A stretch of 64,000 nucleotides of DNA from Amycolatopsis sp. 195334CR (lineage in GTDB: Bacteria > Actinomycetota > Actinomycetes > Mycobacteriales > Pseudonocardiaceae), in contig NZ_JAFJMJ010000001.1 of NCBI RefSeq assembly GCF_017309385.1, positions 3,286,001-3,350,000 on the forward strand, in the 5' to 3' direction. Each line of letters opens with the position of its first letter. Position 1 is the first letter of the stretch. Made by a program: the position numbers and the translations under genes. The notes under the pieces were generated by a model. The model saw nothing but the letters and a program-made list of their open reading frames with translations, did no database searches and was not told the origin of the DNA. Below, piece by piece: positions 8,592 through 16,367 of this stretch.

Positions 8592-9953
8592 ATGGGCCAC
8601 GTGCCAGAACAGCTCCAGCAACCCACCGCGCCCGCGCCGCCCGATGCGGAGACCGTGGTGATCCCTGCGCCGCGCTCGGCGGTCGAGGAAGCGGGCCCGC
8701 CGAAGATGTACCGGCGGCGGTCCGGGCGGGCCGTGGCCGGGGTGGCCGGCGGTCTCGCCGACCACCTCGGCGTGCGCGTGCTCTGGGTGCGGATGGCCTT
8801 CGCGCTGCTCGGCGGCCTCGGCGGGGTGGGCATGTTCGCCTACGGCCTGCTCTGGGTGTTCGTCCCGCAGAACGCCAAGGAGGAGAAGAAGGAGGGCTCG
8901 GCCAAGGACCGCCAGCAGGCGTTCGGGCTGATCGCGCTCGGCGTCGGCCTGTCCGTGGCCGGGGGTGCGCTGAGCGGGCTGTTCAGCGGCTGGGTGGCCG
9001 CGCCGCTGACGGTCGCGCTGATCGGCGCGGCGGTGGTCTGGCGGGAGGCCGACGAATCGCAGCGCCGCCGCTGGCGGACGGGTGCCAAGACGGGGGTCGT
9101 CGGCACGCTGTCCGGGGCGGGCGGCTGGTCGGCGGCGATCCGCATTCTGGCCGGGGCGGCGCTGGTGATGACCGGGGTCGGCGTGGTGCTGCTCCGCTCG
9201 GGGAGCATGGAGCAGATCCAGTTCGCGTTGCTCGCGGTGCTGGCCACGCTGATCGGGGTGGCGGTGCTGACCGTGCCGTTCTGGGTCCGGCTGGTCCGCG
9301 ACCTCGGGGAGGAGCGGCGGGCCCGCATCCGCACCGAGGAACGCGCCGAGATCGCCGCGCACCTGCACGACTCGGTGCTGCAGACGCTGGCGCTGATCCA
9401 GAAGCAGTCGGGGGACCCGCGTGAGGTGGCGCGGCTGGCCAGGGGACAGGAACGGCAGCTGCGCAGCTGGCTCTACGGGCCGTCGGGGTACGGGGACAAG
9501 GAGAAGTCGGGGTCGGAGGGCCTTTCTCAGGCGGGGCAGTCGGGGGGCCGCCTGACGCGCTTGTCGGAGGCCATCGCGACCGCGTGCGGGGAGGTGGAGG
9601 ACAGCTTCGCCATCTCGGTCCAGCAGGTGGTGGTCGGCGAGGCCGAGCTGGACGAACCGCTGACCGCGCTGGTGCAGGCCGCGCGGGAGGCCATCGTCAA
9701 CGCGGCCAAGCACGCCGGGGTGGACGAGGTGAGCGTGTACGCCGAGGTGGAGCCGACGGCGGTCACCGTGTTCGTGCGCGATCGGGGGAAGGGGTTCGAC
9801 CAGGACGCGGTTCCGGCCGACCGGCATGGCCTCGCGGACTCGATCCGGGGGAGGATGGAGCGCAACGGCGGCAAGTGCCGCGTGCGCACCGCCCCTGGCG
9901 AGGGCACCGAGGTGCAGTTGGAGATGCCGCTCAAGGTTGGGAAGGTCGCGTGA
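8592..9953 (+). CDS. PspC-domain sensor histidine kinase
   Basis: A 453-residue protein, counted from the ATG at 8592; an ATG at 8565 is an alternative. A PspC domain (YRRRSGRAVAGVAGGLADHLG) is followed by several transmembrane helices. The dimerisation/phosphoacceptor segment AAHLHDSVLQTLALIQ is typical of the HisKA_3 (NarL/LiaS) class. The C-terminal ATPase has NAAKHAGVDEV (N-box) and DRGKGF (G1). It should phosphorylate the response regulator whose GTG start overlaps its stop. Fusion of PspC to a kinase links membrane-state sensing directly to phosphorelay. Confidence 0.92.
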   Translation: MGHVPEQLQQPTAPAPPDAETVVIPAPRSAVEEAGPPKMYRRRSGRAVAGVAGGLADHLGVRVLWVRMAFALLGGLGGVGMFAYGLLWVFVPQNAKEEKKEGSAKDRQQAFGLIALGVGLSVAGGALSGLFSGWVAAPLTVALIGAAVVWREADESQRRRWRTGAKTGVVGTLSGAGGWSAAIRILAGAALVMTGVGVVLLRSGSMEQIQFALLAVLATLIGVAVLTVPFWVRLVRDLGEERRARIRTEERAEIAAHLHDSVLQTLALIQKQSGDPREVARLARGQERQLRSWLYGPSGYGDKEKSGSEGLSQAGQSGGRLTRLSEAIATACGEVEDSFAISVQQVVVGEAELDEPLTALVQAAREAIVNAAKHAGVDEVSVYAEVEPTAVTVFVRDRGKGFDQDAVPADRHGLADSIRGRMERNGGKCRVRTAPGEGTEVQLEMPLKVGKVA

Positions 9954-10618
9954 CGGACGAAGCGAAGAAGCCGGTGTCGGTGTTCCTGGTGGACGACCAC
10001 GCTTTGTTTCGCGCGGGGGTGCGGGCCGAGCTGGAGTCGATCACCGAGGAGGTGCGGGTGGTCGGCGAGGCGGGGTCCGTCGCCGAGGCCGCGACGGGGA
10101 TCGCGCGCACCCGCCCGCAGGTGGTGCTGCTCGACGTGCACATGCCGGACGGTGGCGGCGCCGAGGTGCTGCGGCGGATCCGGCCGGAGCTGCCGGACGT
10201 GGTGTTCCTGGCGCTGTCGGTGTCGGACGCGGCCGAGGACGTGATCGCGGTGATCCGGGCGGGGGCCCGGGGGTACGTCACCAAGACGATCTCGTCGAAG
10301 GAGCTGGTCCGGGCGGTGGTCCGGGTCTCCGACGGCGACGCGGTGTTCTCGCCGCGGCTGGCGGGCTTCGTGCTGGACGCCTTCGCCGACCGGCCCGGCT
10401 CCGCCCCGATCAGCGACCCGGAACTGGACCTGCTGACCCCGCGCGAGCGGGACGTGCTGCGCCTGCTCGCGCGGGGGTACGCGTACAAGGAGATCGCGTC
10501 GGAGCTGTTCATCTCGGTGAAGACGGTGGAGACCCACGTGTCCAGCGTCCTGCGGAAGACCCAGCTGTCCAACCGGTACGAGCTGTCCCGCTGGGCCTCC
10601 GACCGCCGTCTCGTCTGA
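9950..10618 (+). CDS. LuxR/NarL-family response regulator
   Basis: A 222-residue protein. The receiver domain has the acidic pair VDDH near residue 15, phosphoacceptor Asp62 in LLDVHMPDG, and the switch and Lys region in ALSVS and GYVTK. The C-terminal LuxR helix-turn-helix runs LTPRERDVLRLLARGYAYKE to VKTVETHVSSVLRK. The GTG start overlaps the kinase stop by four bases, so the two are cognate partners. Its targets probably include the divergent PspC operon. Confidence 0.95.
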   Translation: MTDEAKKPVSVFLVDDHALFRAGVRAELESITEEVRVVGEAGSVAEAATGIARTRPQVVLLDVHMPDGGGAEVLRRIRPELPDVVFLALSVSDAAEDVIAVIRAGARGYVTKTISSKELVRAVVRVSDGDAVFSPRLAGFVLDAFADRPGSAPISDPELDLLTPRERDVLRLLARGYAYKEIASELFISVKTVETHVSSVLRKTQLSNRYELSRWASDRRLV

Positions 10619-10619
10619 A

Positions 10620-11543
10620 CTACTTCGCTGGAGCCGGTTCCACCGGGATCGGCTCCAGTTCGAGGTGCGTCGCGCGCCTTTTGACCCTGGTCAGCGCGAC
10701 GCCGCCGAGCACGATCAGCATGCCCGTCAGCACCCGCAGGTCCAGCTGCTCGCTGAGGAACAGGCTGCCCAGCAGCACCGACACCACCGGCAGCAGGTAC
10801 CCCACCGTCGACGCGGCCACCGCGCCCTCGGTCTCCAGCAGCCGGTAGTTCATCGCGAACGCGATCCCGGTGGAGAACACGCCGAGCACCGCCACCGCGA
10901 CGAAGGCACCCAGGTCGAAGTGCACCGGCGTGGTGCCGCCGACCGGCATCGCCAGCAGGATGAACCCGCTGGCCAGCAGCATCTGCGTGCCCGCGAGCAC
11001 GATCGGCGACGACCCGCTGCGCGAGAGGTACCGCTCCTCGTAGACGAACACGAACCCGTAGCTGGCCGACGCCGCGAGGCAGGCCAGCGCGCCCCAGCTG
11101 AGCAGGCCGGACGCCTGCCACGGCGCGAAGATCACCGCGGTACCGGCCAGGCCGAGCACCAGCCCGGCCCCCTTGGCCAGGCCCAGCTTCCGCTCCATCC
11201 CCCAGAGCACCGCGACCAGCAGCGCCCACAGCGGGGTGGTCGCGTTGATCACCCCGGTGATGCCGGAGTCCACCGTCTGCTCGCCGATCGCGAAGAGCAG
11301 GAACGGCAGCGCGCAGTGGAACAGCCCGGCCACCGCCAGGTGGAACCACAGCCGCCGGTCCGACGGCAGCCGGTGGCGGTTGAGCAGGCAGAGCAGCAAC
11401 AGCACACCGGCGCCGAGCACCAGCCTGGCGAGCACGAGCTGCACCGGCGAGAACGCGTGCAGCCCGAGTTTGATCCAGAAGAAGCTCGACCCCCACATGA
11501 GTGCGAGCGCGCCCATCCGCAACAGGGTCTTCGTTTCGGTCAC
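10620..11543 (-). CDS. EamA/DMT-family transporter
   Basis: A 307-residue membrane protein with about ten hydrophobic helices in two EamA repeats (MGALALMWGSSFFWIKLGL and the later ALACLAASASYGFVFVYEE). Such proteins export metabolites or drugs; the substrate is unknown. The GTG start at 11543 is preceded by GGGAGG. The gene converges on the response regulator with one base between stops, and is divergent from a LysR regulator that probably controls it. Confidence 0.88.
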   Translation of the reverse strand: MTETKTLLRMGALALMWGSSFFWIKLGLHAFSPVQLVLARLVLGAGVLLLLCLLNRHRLPSDRRLWFHLAVAGLFHCALPFLLFAIGEQTVDSGITGVINATTPLWALLVAVLWGMERKLGLAKGAGLVLGLAGTAVIFAPWQASGLLSWGALACLAASASYGFVFVYEERYLSRSGSSPIVLAGTQMLLASGFILLAMPVGGTTPVHFDLGAFVAVAVLGVFSTGIAFAMNYRLLETEGAVAASTVGYLLPVVSVLLGSLFLSEQLDLRVLTGMLIVLGGVALTRVKRRATHLELEPIPVEPAPAK

Positions 11544-11605
11544 CCCAGCCTCCCTCGAGTACGGGTCCAGCCTCGCCAGGTCGAGAGATAAGAACAAGCG
11601 AAATC

Positions 11606-11629
11606 TTCTGCAGTGATCTGTTAGCAGAA
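11606..11629. promoter_or_regulatory. dyad operator between EamA gene and LysR gene
   Basis: TTCTGC-N12-GCAGAA is a perfect 6-bp dyad ending 15 bp before the LysR start. LysR-type regulators bind interrupted dyads in the divergent promoter region they share with their target, so autoregulation and control of the transporter are likely. Confidence 0.5.
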
Positions 11630-11644
11630 CTGTAAGATCGGACC

Positions 11645-12553
11645 ATGCTCGACTTCCGGCGCATGCAGGTGCTGAGCGCGGTGATCACCAGCGGTTCGAT
11701 CTCCGCGGCCGCTCGCACGCTCGGTTACACGCCGTCGGCGCTGAGCCAGCAGCTGTCCACCCTGGAACGCGAGGCGGGCACGCCCCTGCTCGAACGCGCT
11801 GGTCGCGGCGTGCGCCCGACCCCGGCCGGACGCCTGCTCGCCGAACACGCCGAAGTGCTCGGCCACCAGCTTCTGCGGGCAGAAGCAGCTTTGGCCGAGC
11901 TGAAGGACGGGCGGACCGGGAGCCTGTCCATCCGGTACTTCGCCACCGCGGGCGCCGCGCTGGTGCCGCCCGCGGTGGCCGCCGTGCGCCGCGACTTCCC
12001 CGGGGTCCGCCTCAGCCTGAAGCTGACCGAGCCGGAGGACCCGCTGCCCTCGGTCGAGTCCGGCGAGACCGACTTCGCCATCGTCGTGGTGCCGAGGCAG
12101 GGGCGACCGGCGAAGAACGTCGACCTGTTCCCGCTGCTCGACGACCCCTACCGGGCGGTGCTGCCCCGGTCGCACCCGCTCGCGTCGAAGGAGGTGATCG
12201 AGCTGGCCGACCTCGGCGGCGAGCCGTGGGTCGGCATCGAACCGCTCGGCCCCTGCCTCGACATCCTGCTCGGCGCCTGCGCCGAAGCCGGGTTCACGCC
12301 GGAGTTCGCGGTCGAATCCGAGGACTACGCCACCGCGCAGGGCTTCGTCGCGGCCGGGCTCGGCGTGATGCTGATCCCCGAGCTGGGCCTCGGCTCCCCG
12401 CATCCCGGCGTGGTGGTGCGCCCGGTCGTCCGGCCGGAGGTCGTGCGCTGCATCCACGCCGCGGTCGCTTCGCACGCGCGTGAGCTGCCGGTGGTCCGCC
12501 ACCTGGTCGACGGCCTGCGGGCGGCCTCGGTCAGAGCAGGAACAGCTCGGTGA
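11645..12553 (+). CDS. LysR-family transcriptional regulator
   Basis: A 302-residue protein. The N-terminal winged helix is typical (MLDFRRMQVLSAVI, then AAARTLGYTPSALSQQLSTLE). A LysR substrate-binding domain covers about 90-295. ATG 11645 is close to the dyad at 11606-11629. The 3' end overlaps the convergent pseudokinase gene by 23 bp. It probably regulates the divergent EamA exporter; the inducer is unknown. Confidence 0.92.
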   Translation: MLDFRRMQVLSAVITSGSISAAARTLGYTPSALSQQLSTLEREAGTPLLERAGRGVRPTPAGRLLAEHAEVLGHQLLRAEAALAELKDGRTGSLSIRYFATAGAALVPPAVAAVRRDFPGVRLSLKLTEPEDPLPSVESGETDFAIVVVPRQGRPAKNVDLFPLLDDPYRAVLPRSHPLASKEVIELADLGGEPWVGIEPLGPCLDILLGACAEAGFTPEFAVESEDYATAQGFVAAGLGVMLIPELGLGSPHPGVVVRPVVRPEVVRCIHAAVASHARELPVVRHLVDGLRAASVRAGTAR

Positions 12554-13523
12554 ACGCGATTCCCATCGCCACCGCGAAGAAGATGGCCAGCGCCATCACC
12601 ACCCAGCGGCGGATCTGATCCCCGGACGGGGCCGACCGCTGGGTCTGCTGGGGCGGCATGGGGGCCATCTCGCCGATGCGCGTCTGCTGGTGCGGTGCGC
12701 CGTGCTCGGCCGGCGGGGGCGTGGTCACCTGGGGCAACGCGGTCGCGGTCGGTGGGATGAACGCGGTCTGCCTGCCGTCGGTGATCGCCTTGAGCGAGGT
12801 GATGATGTCGGAGACGGTCGGCCGGGTGACCGGGTCCGCGCGCAGCATCTTCGACAGCGCGCCGGAGAGCACGCCGGTGTGGTTCGGCTGCACCTGCGGG
12901 CCCGCCCCGTCCGGGCCCATCGGCGGCACGCCCTCGACCGCGGCGAACAGGGTGGCGCCCAGCGAGTACGAGTCGGACGCGGTGGTCGGCGTCTCCCCGC
13001 GCCGCACCTCGGGCGAGAGGTACGCCGGGTCGAGCCAGCCGGAGATGCCGATGTCGGTCAGCTTGACCCCGCCGTCGTCGGCCAGCAGCACGTTGCTCGG
13101 CTGCAGACCGCGGTGCGGGATGCCGGCGGCGTGCGCGGCGATCAGCGCGGAACCCAGCTGGACGCCGAGGAAGGCCGCCTGCTCGGCGGTCAGCCTGCCG
13201 TACTCGGACAGGAAGTCGACCATGTTCCGCGAGGGCACGTACTCCATCGCCAGCCAGACGTCGGCGCCGTCGCGGACCACGTCGTGCACGGTGATCGCGC
13301 AGGCGTGCGAGATCCGGGTGGCGTCGTGGCCCTGCTGCATGGCGACCGCGCGCGCGTGCTCGGCCTGCTGCGGATCGAGTCCGGGGGGCAGGTAGAGCCG
13401 TTTCGCGGCCACGTTGCGGTGCAGGCGCGTGTCGTACGCCATCCAGACGATTCCCGCTCGCCCGCGCCCGATCGGCTGGTCCAGCCGATAGCGGCCGCTG
13501 ATGAGCGCGCCCTGAGAACTCAA
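12531..13523 (-). CDS. membrane-anchored Ser/Thr pseudokinase
   Basis: A 330-residue protein with a complete Hanks-kinase fold but altered catalysis. The glycine loop is GRGRAG and Lys41 is kept (AAKRL). The catalytic-loop HRDLKPxN reads HRGLQPSN (137-144), losing both the catalytic Asp (Gly139) and the Lys (Gln141); DFG reads DIG (157-159). A Pro/Gln-rich linker leads to one C-terminal helix (about 309-328) with almost nothing outside. It should be inactive as a phosphotransferase and may act as a scaffold or allosteric partner of the active kinase upstream. The start is TTG at 13523; no better in-frame start is seen. Confidence 0.85.
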   Translation of the reverse strand: MSSQGALISGRYRLDQPIGRGRAGIVWMAYDTRLHRNVAAKRLYLPPGLDPQQAEHARAVAMQQGHDATRISHACAITVHDVVRDGADVWLAMEYVPSRNMVDFLSEYGRLTAEQAAFLGVQLGSALIAAHAAGIPHRGLQPSNVLLADDGGVKLTDIGISGWLDPAYLSPEVRRGETPTTASDSYSLGATLFAAVEGVPPMGPDGAGPQVQPNHTGVLSGALSKMLRADPVTRPTVSDIITSLKAITDGRQTAFIPPTATALPQVTTPPPAEHGAPHQQTRIGEMAPMPPQQTQRSAPSGDQIRRWVVMALAIFFAVAMGIAFTELFLL

Positions 13524-13618
13524 TCAACTACCTCTGTCACGCCAACGATCCGGGGGTTCTGGCCATCCACAGTAACCGGTGATCCACTGCCACCGCGCCA
13601 CAGCGAGCGTGAGCCTGC

Positions 13619-15166
13619 CTACTCGGTGCCGCTGGGCGGCGGTCCGCTCGGTTCCGTCGACGGGTCCGGTGGCGTGGACTTCGACGGCTTCGGCGAGGAC
13701 TTCGTCGGCGTCGGCGTGTCCTTGGTCGGGGTGTTGTCCTTGGGCGGGGCCGACGACGTCTGCTTCGGCGGCTCCGGACGCGACGAGGACTCCTCCTCGA
13801 CGCTCGACTCCACGACCGAGCTCTCGGTGCTCGACGGCGCGCTCGAACTCGGCGCGGGCGGCGGCGCGATCGGGTCGGCGTCACCCGCCTTGTTGTCGCC
13901 GGGCAGGAAGATCCACACCCCCAGCGCCACCAGCGCGACCAGCACGATGCCGCCGATCGCGGCGGGCTTCTTCCACGCACCGCGGCGGTCGTCCGCCGCC
14001 GTCGCCGCGCCCTGCGGGGCGGGCTGGTAGTCGTAGCCGTCGTCGTCGTTGTTCGGGTACGGCTGCGGCGGGGCCGGCGCGACCGTGGTGGCGGCCGCGG
14101 CGCGGAACTGGTCGCTGTCGTAGTCCTCGTCGGGGTAGCCCTCGGCGGGCGCGTAGCCCTCGTCCGGGCGGTCGTCGTAGAAACCGCCGGCGGCCGGGGT
14201 GTCCGAGAGCGTGCCGGAGTAACCGCCGGACATCTCGTCGGGCTCCGGCAGGGTCTGCGTGCCGAGCGCGCCGGCCATCGCACCGGCGCCGAGCGCCGCG
14301 GCCGGGGCGGCGAGCGCCTCGGTCGGCCCGCCGAGCGGGGTCTCGCCGCGCGCGACCGCGTCCAGCAGGTCCTGGCACTCCTCGGCGGTCGGCCGGTGGT
14401 CGACCTCGGGGTGCAGCATCACCGCGAGCACGCTGGCCATCGGCCCGGACTGGCGCGGCGGGTTGATCTGCCCGGCGGCCACCGCGTGCAGCAGGCTCAG
14501 CGTGTTCTCGCTCAGCCCGAACGGCGGCTGGCCCTCGCAGGCCGCGTACAGCGTCGAACCCAGCGAGAACACGTCCGACTCGGGGCCGGGGTCACCGCCG
14601 ATGGCCACCTCGGGGGCCAGGTAGGCGGGGGTGCCGGCGATCATGCCGGTCTTGGTGACGGTGACGTCGTCCTTGGCCCGGGAGATGCCGAAGTCGGTGA
14701 TCTTCACGTGGCCGTTGCCCGCGATCAGGATGTTGCCCGGCTTGATGTCGCGGTGCACGATGCCGACCGCGTGCGCCTCCTTGAGCGCCTCCGCGATCTG
14801 CGCGCCGATCCGCGCCACCTCCATCGGCGGCAGCGTTTTGTGCTCGTGCAGCACCTGCGCCAGGCTGGTGGAGTTCAGGTACTCCATGATCAGGCACGGC
14901 TGGCCGTTGTCGTCGGTGACCACGTCGAACACGGTGATCGCGTTCGGGTGGTGCAGCCGGGCGGCGATCCGGCCCTCGCGCATCGTGCGCTGTCTGGCGT
15001 CCTCGGCCTCGTGCCCGTCCAGTCCCGGCTGCAGCAGCAGTTGCTTGATCGCGACCGTGCGCGCCAGTACCTCGTCGTGCGCTTGCCAGACGGCGCCCAT
15101 CGCGCCGGTGCCGATCCGCTGGACGATGCGGTACCGACCGGCGACCAGGCGACCCTCGTCGCTCAC
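13619..15166 (-). CDS. transmembrane Ser/Thr protein kinase (Hanks type)
   Basis: A 515-residue protein. The kinase domain covers about 10-270, with glycine loop GTGAMG, Lys41, HRDIKPGN (Asp140), DFG (158-160) and GTPAYLAPE. A juxtamembrane segment rich in Ala, Tyr and Asp follows. One transmembrane helix lies at about 395-412 (AAIGGIVLVALVALGVWIF). The outside tail is about 100 residues of Ser/Pro/Thr/Lys with no PASTA or other folded sensor. The GTG start is preceded by GAAGGAGG. All catalytic residues are present, in contrast to the adjacent pseudokinase. Confidence 0.95.
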   Translation of the reverse strand: MSDEGRLVAGRYRIVQRIGTGAMGAVWQAHDEVLARTVAIKQLLLQPGLDGHEAEDARQRTMREGRIAARLHHPNAITVFDVVTDDNGQPCLIMEYLNSTSLAQVLHEHKTLPPMEVARIGAQIAEALKEAHAVGIVHRDIKPGNILIAGNGHVKITDFGISRAKDDVTVTKTGMIAGTPAYLAPEVAIGGDPGPESDVFSLGSTLYAACEGQPPFGLSENTLSLLHAVAAGQINPPRQSGPMASVLAVMLHPEVDHRPTAEECQDLLDAVARGETPLGGPTEALAAPAAALGAGAMAGALGTQTLPEPDEMSGGYSGTLSDTPAAGGFYDDRPDEGYAPAEGYPDEDYDSDQFRAAAATTVAPAPPQPYPNNDDDGYDYQPAPQGAATAADDRRGAWKKPAAIGGIVLVALVALGVWIFLPGDNKAGDADPIAPPPAPSSSAPSSTESSVVESSVEEESSSRPEPPKQTSSAPPKDNTPTKDTPTPTKSSPKPSKSTPPDPSTEPSGPPPSGTE

Positions 15167-15258
15167 GCGACCTCCTTCTGGTGCTCCACGGGCCTGACGG
15201 TGGAACTCGTGCCCGCTGAAGCGTATGCACAGGGGGACGGTCTGTGGGCCTGGTTTGC

Positions 15259-15271
15259 CGAGACCGTCTCG
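15259..15271. promoter_or_regulatory. palindrome upstream of kinase gene
   Basis: CGAGAC-C-GTCTCG is a perfect dyad 93 bp upstream of the kinase start, in the 191-bp gap behind the preceding gene. It is a candidate operator; no regulator is known. Confidence 0.25.
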
Positions 15272-15357
15272 TGATTAAGGCTAGGGCGTTCACTCTGCGC
15301 ACACGCAGGCGGCACCCAACGCGTGGGTGGGCCTGGTCACGGCGAGCGGCGACGAGC

Positions 15358-16215
15358 CTAGGAAGTGTGCTGGGCGGAGAGCAAGCGCGCCTGGGAGATC
15401 AGTCCGCCGTCCGGGCCGGTGAACCACAGCTGCTGGGTGATCCGCAGCTGCCGCCCGTCGTCGCCGAACATGCTCACCACCGCGAGCACCGAGCCGTCCG
15501 CCTGCTCGCGCACGCTCTCCACGTGCACCGAGTCCATCGCGGTCCACGCGCGGACGAGGTCGCCGGGCTGCTCGCCGGCCAGCGCGTCGGTGAGCATCGA
15601 CAGCGCGCCGCCGGGATCGACGTCCACCCGCCGGTAGAACTGCTCGACCAGTGCGCGCTTGTCGGCCGGGGTGCTGGTCGACGTGCCCGCCGCCGGGGAC
15701 ACCGTGCCGGGCACCACCTGGGCCGCGGTGGTGCCGCCGGTGGTGGTGGTGCTCTGGCCGGTGGACGTCGTGGTCTCCGAGGTCGCGGGCAGCTTCGGCA
15801 TGGTGGGCGCGGGCCCGCGTGGCGCCGGGATGGCGAACCCGCCGAGCGCGGCCGCGCCGGTGATCCCGGCTTCCGCGGGCTGGACGGTGCCTGCCGAGTG
15901 CTCCGGCGGGCGGTCGCGCAGCATGGCCGCGGCGGCGATCGAGCCGGTCAGCAGCGCCGCGGCGCCGAGCAGCCCGAACAGCTTGGAGCGGCGGGCGAAC
16001 CGGCTCTCCGGCTCGTGCGGTGGCGCGTCCGGCTGCCTCGGCTCGCGGTCCGGCACGGGTTCGGGGACCGGTTCGGGCAGGAACTTCTCCGGCGCGGCGA
16101 ACACCTCCTCGAGGTGCGCGCGGTCGACCAGTGGATCGGCCAGCATCTCCGGTGGGACCACGTCCTCCACCCGGGTCCTGGCCGGCTCCTGCTGGATACC
16201 GGTTGTCTCGTGCAC
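15358..16215 (-). CDS. single-pass membrane protein with NTF2-like external domain
   Basis: About 285 residues from GTG 16215; a GTG at 16281 in the same frame is possible. The cytoplasmic N-terminus is acidic and Pro-rich. One membrane helix follows (SKLFGLLGAAALLTGSIAAAAML), then a Thr/Pro linker (TTTSTGQSTTTTGGTT). The C-terminal ~100 residues begin LVEQFYRRVDVDPGGALSML and look like an NTF2/SnoaL-type fold. The protein at 16368-17690 has a related C-terminal domain, so the two are paralogues. Lying just upstream of the kinase gene on the same strand, it may be a sensor, partner or substrate of that kinase; this is inference. Confidence 0.75.
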   Translation of the reverse strand: MHETTGIQQEPARTRVEDVVPPEMLADPLVDRAHLEEVFAAPEKFLPEPVPEPVPDREPRQPDAPPHEPESRFARRSKLFGLLGAAALLTGSIAAAAMLRDRPPEHSAGTVQPAEAGITGAAALGGFAIPAPRGPAPTMPKLPATSETTTSTGQSTTTTGGTTAAQVVPGTVSPAAGTSTSTPADKRALVEQFYRRVDVDPGGALSMLTDALAGEQPGDLVRAWTAMDSVHVESVREQADGSVLAVVSMFGDDGRQLRITQQLWFTGPDGGLISQARLLSAQHTS

Positions 16216-16330
16216 GCCTCCAGGTAACCGAACGAGCACGGCCCGGAGCCACCCTCGATCGCCGGATAGCCCCTCCGGCACGACGAACGGCAGTCAAGGC
16301 CACTCACATGGCCCAATCCTGAGCCATTCG

Positions 16331-16354
16331 GCGCTGGGCCGAACGGCCTAGCGC
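16331..16354 (-). terminator. hairpin terminator after the upstream NTF2-like gene
   Basis: GCGCTGGGCC pairs with GGCCTAGCGC around GAAC (10 bp, one wobble pair), 14 nt past the stop at 16368. No U-tract follows, which is common in actinobacteria. Confidence 0.55.
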
Positions 16355-16367
16355 TTGGCTGTAACGC

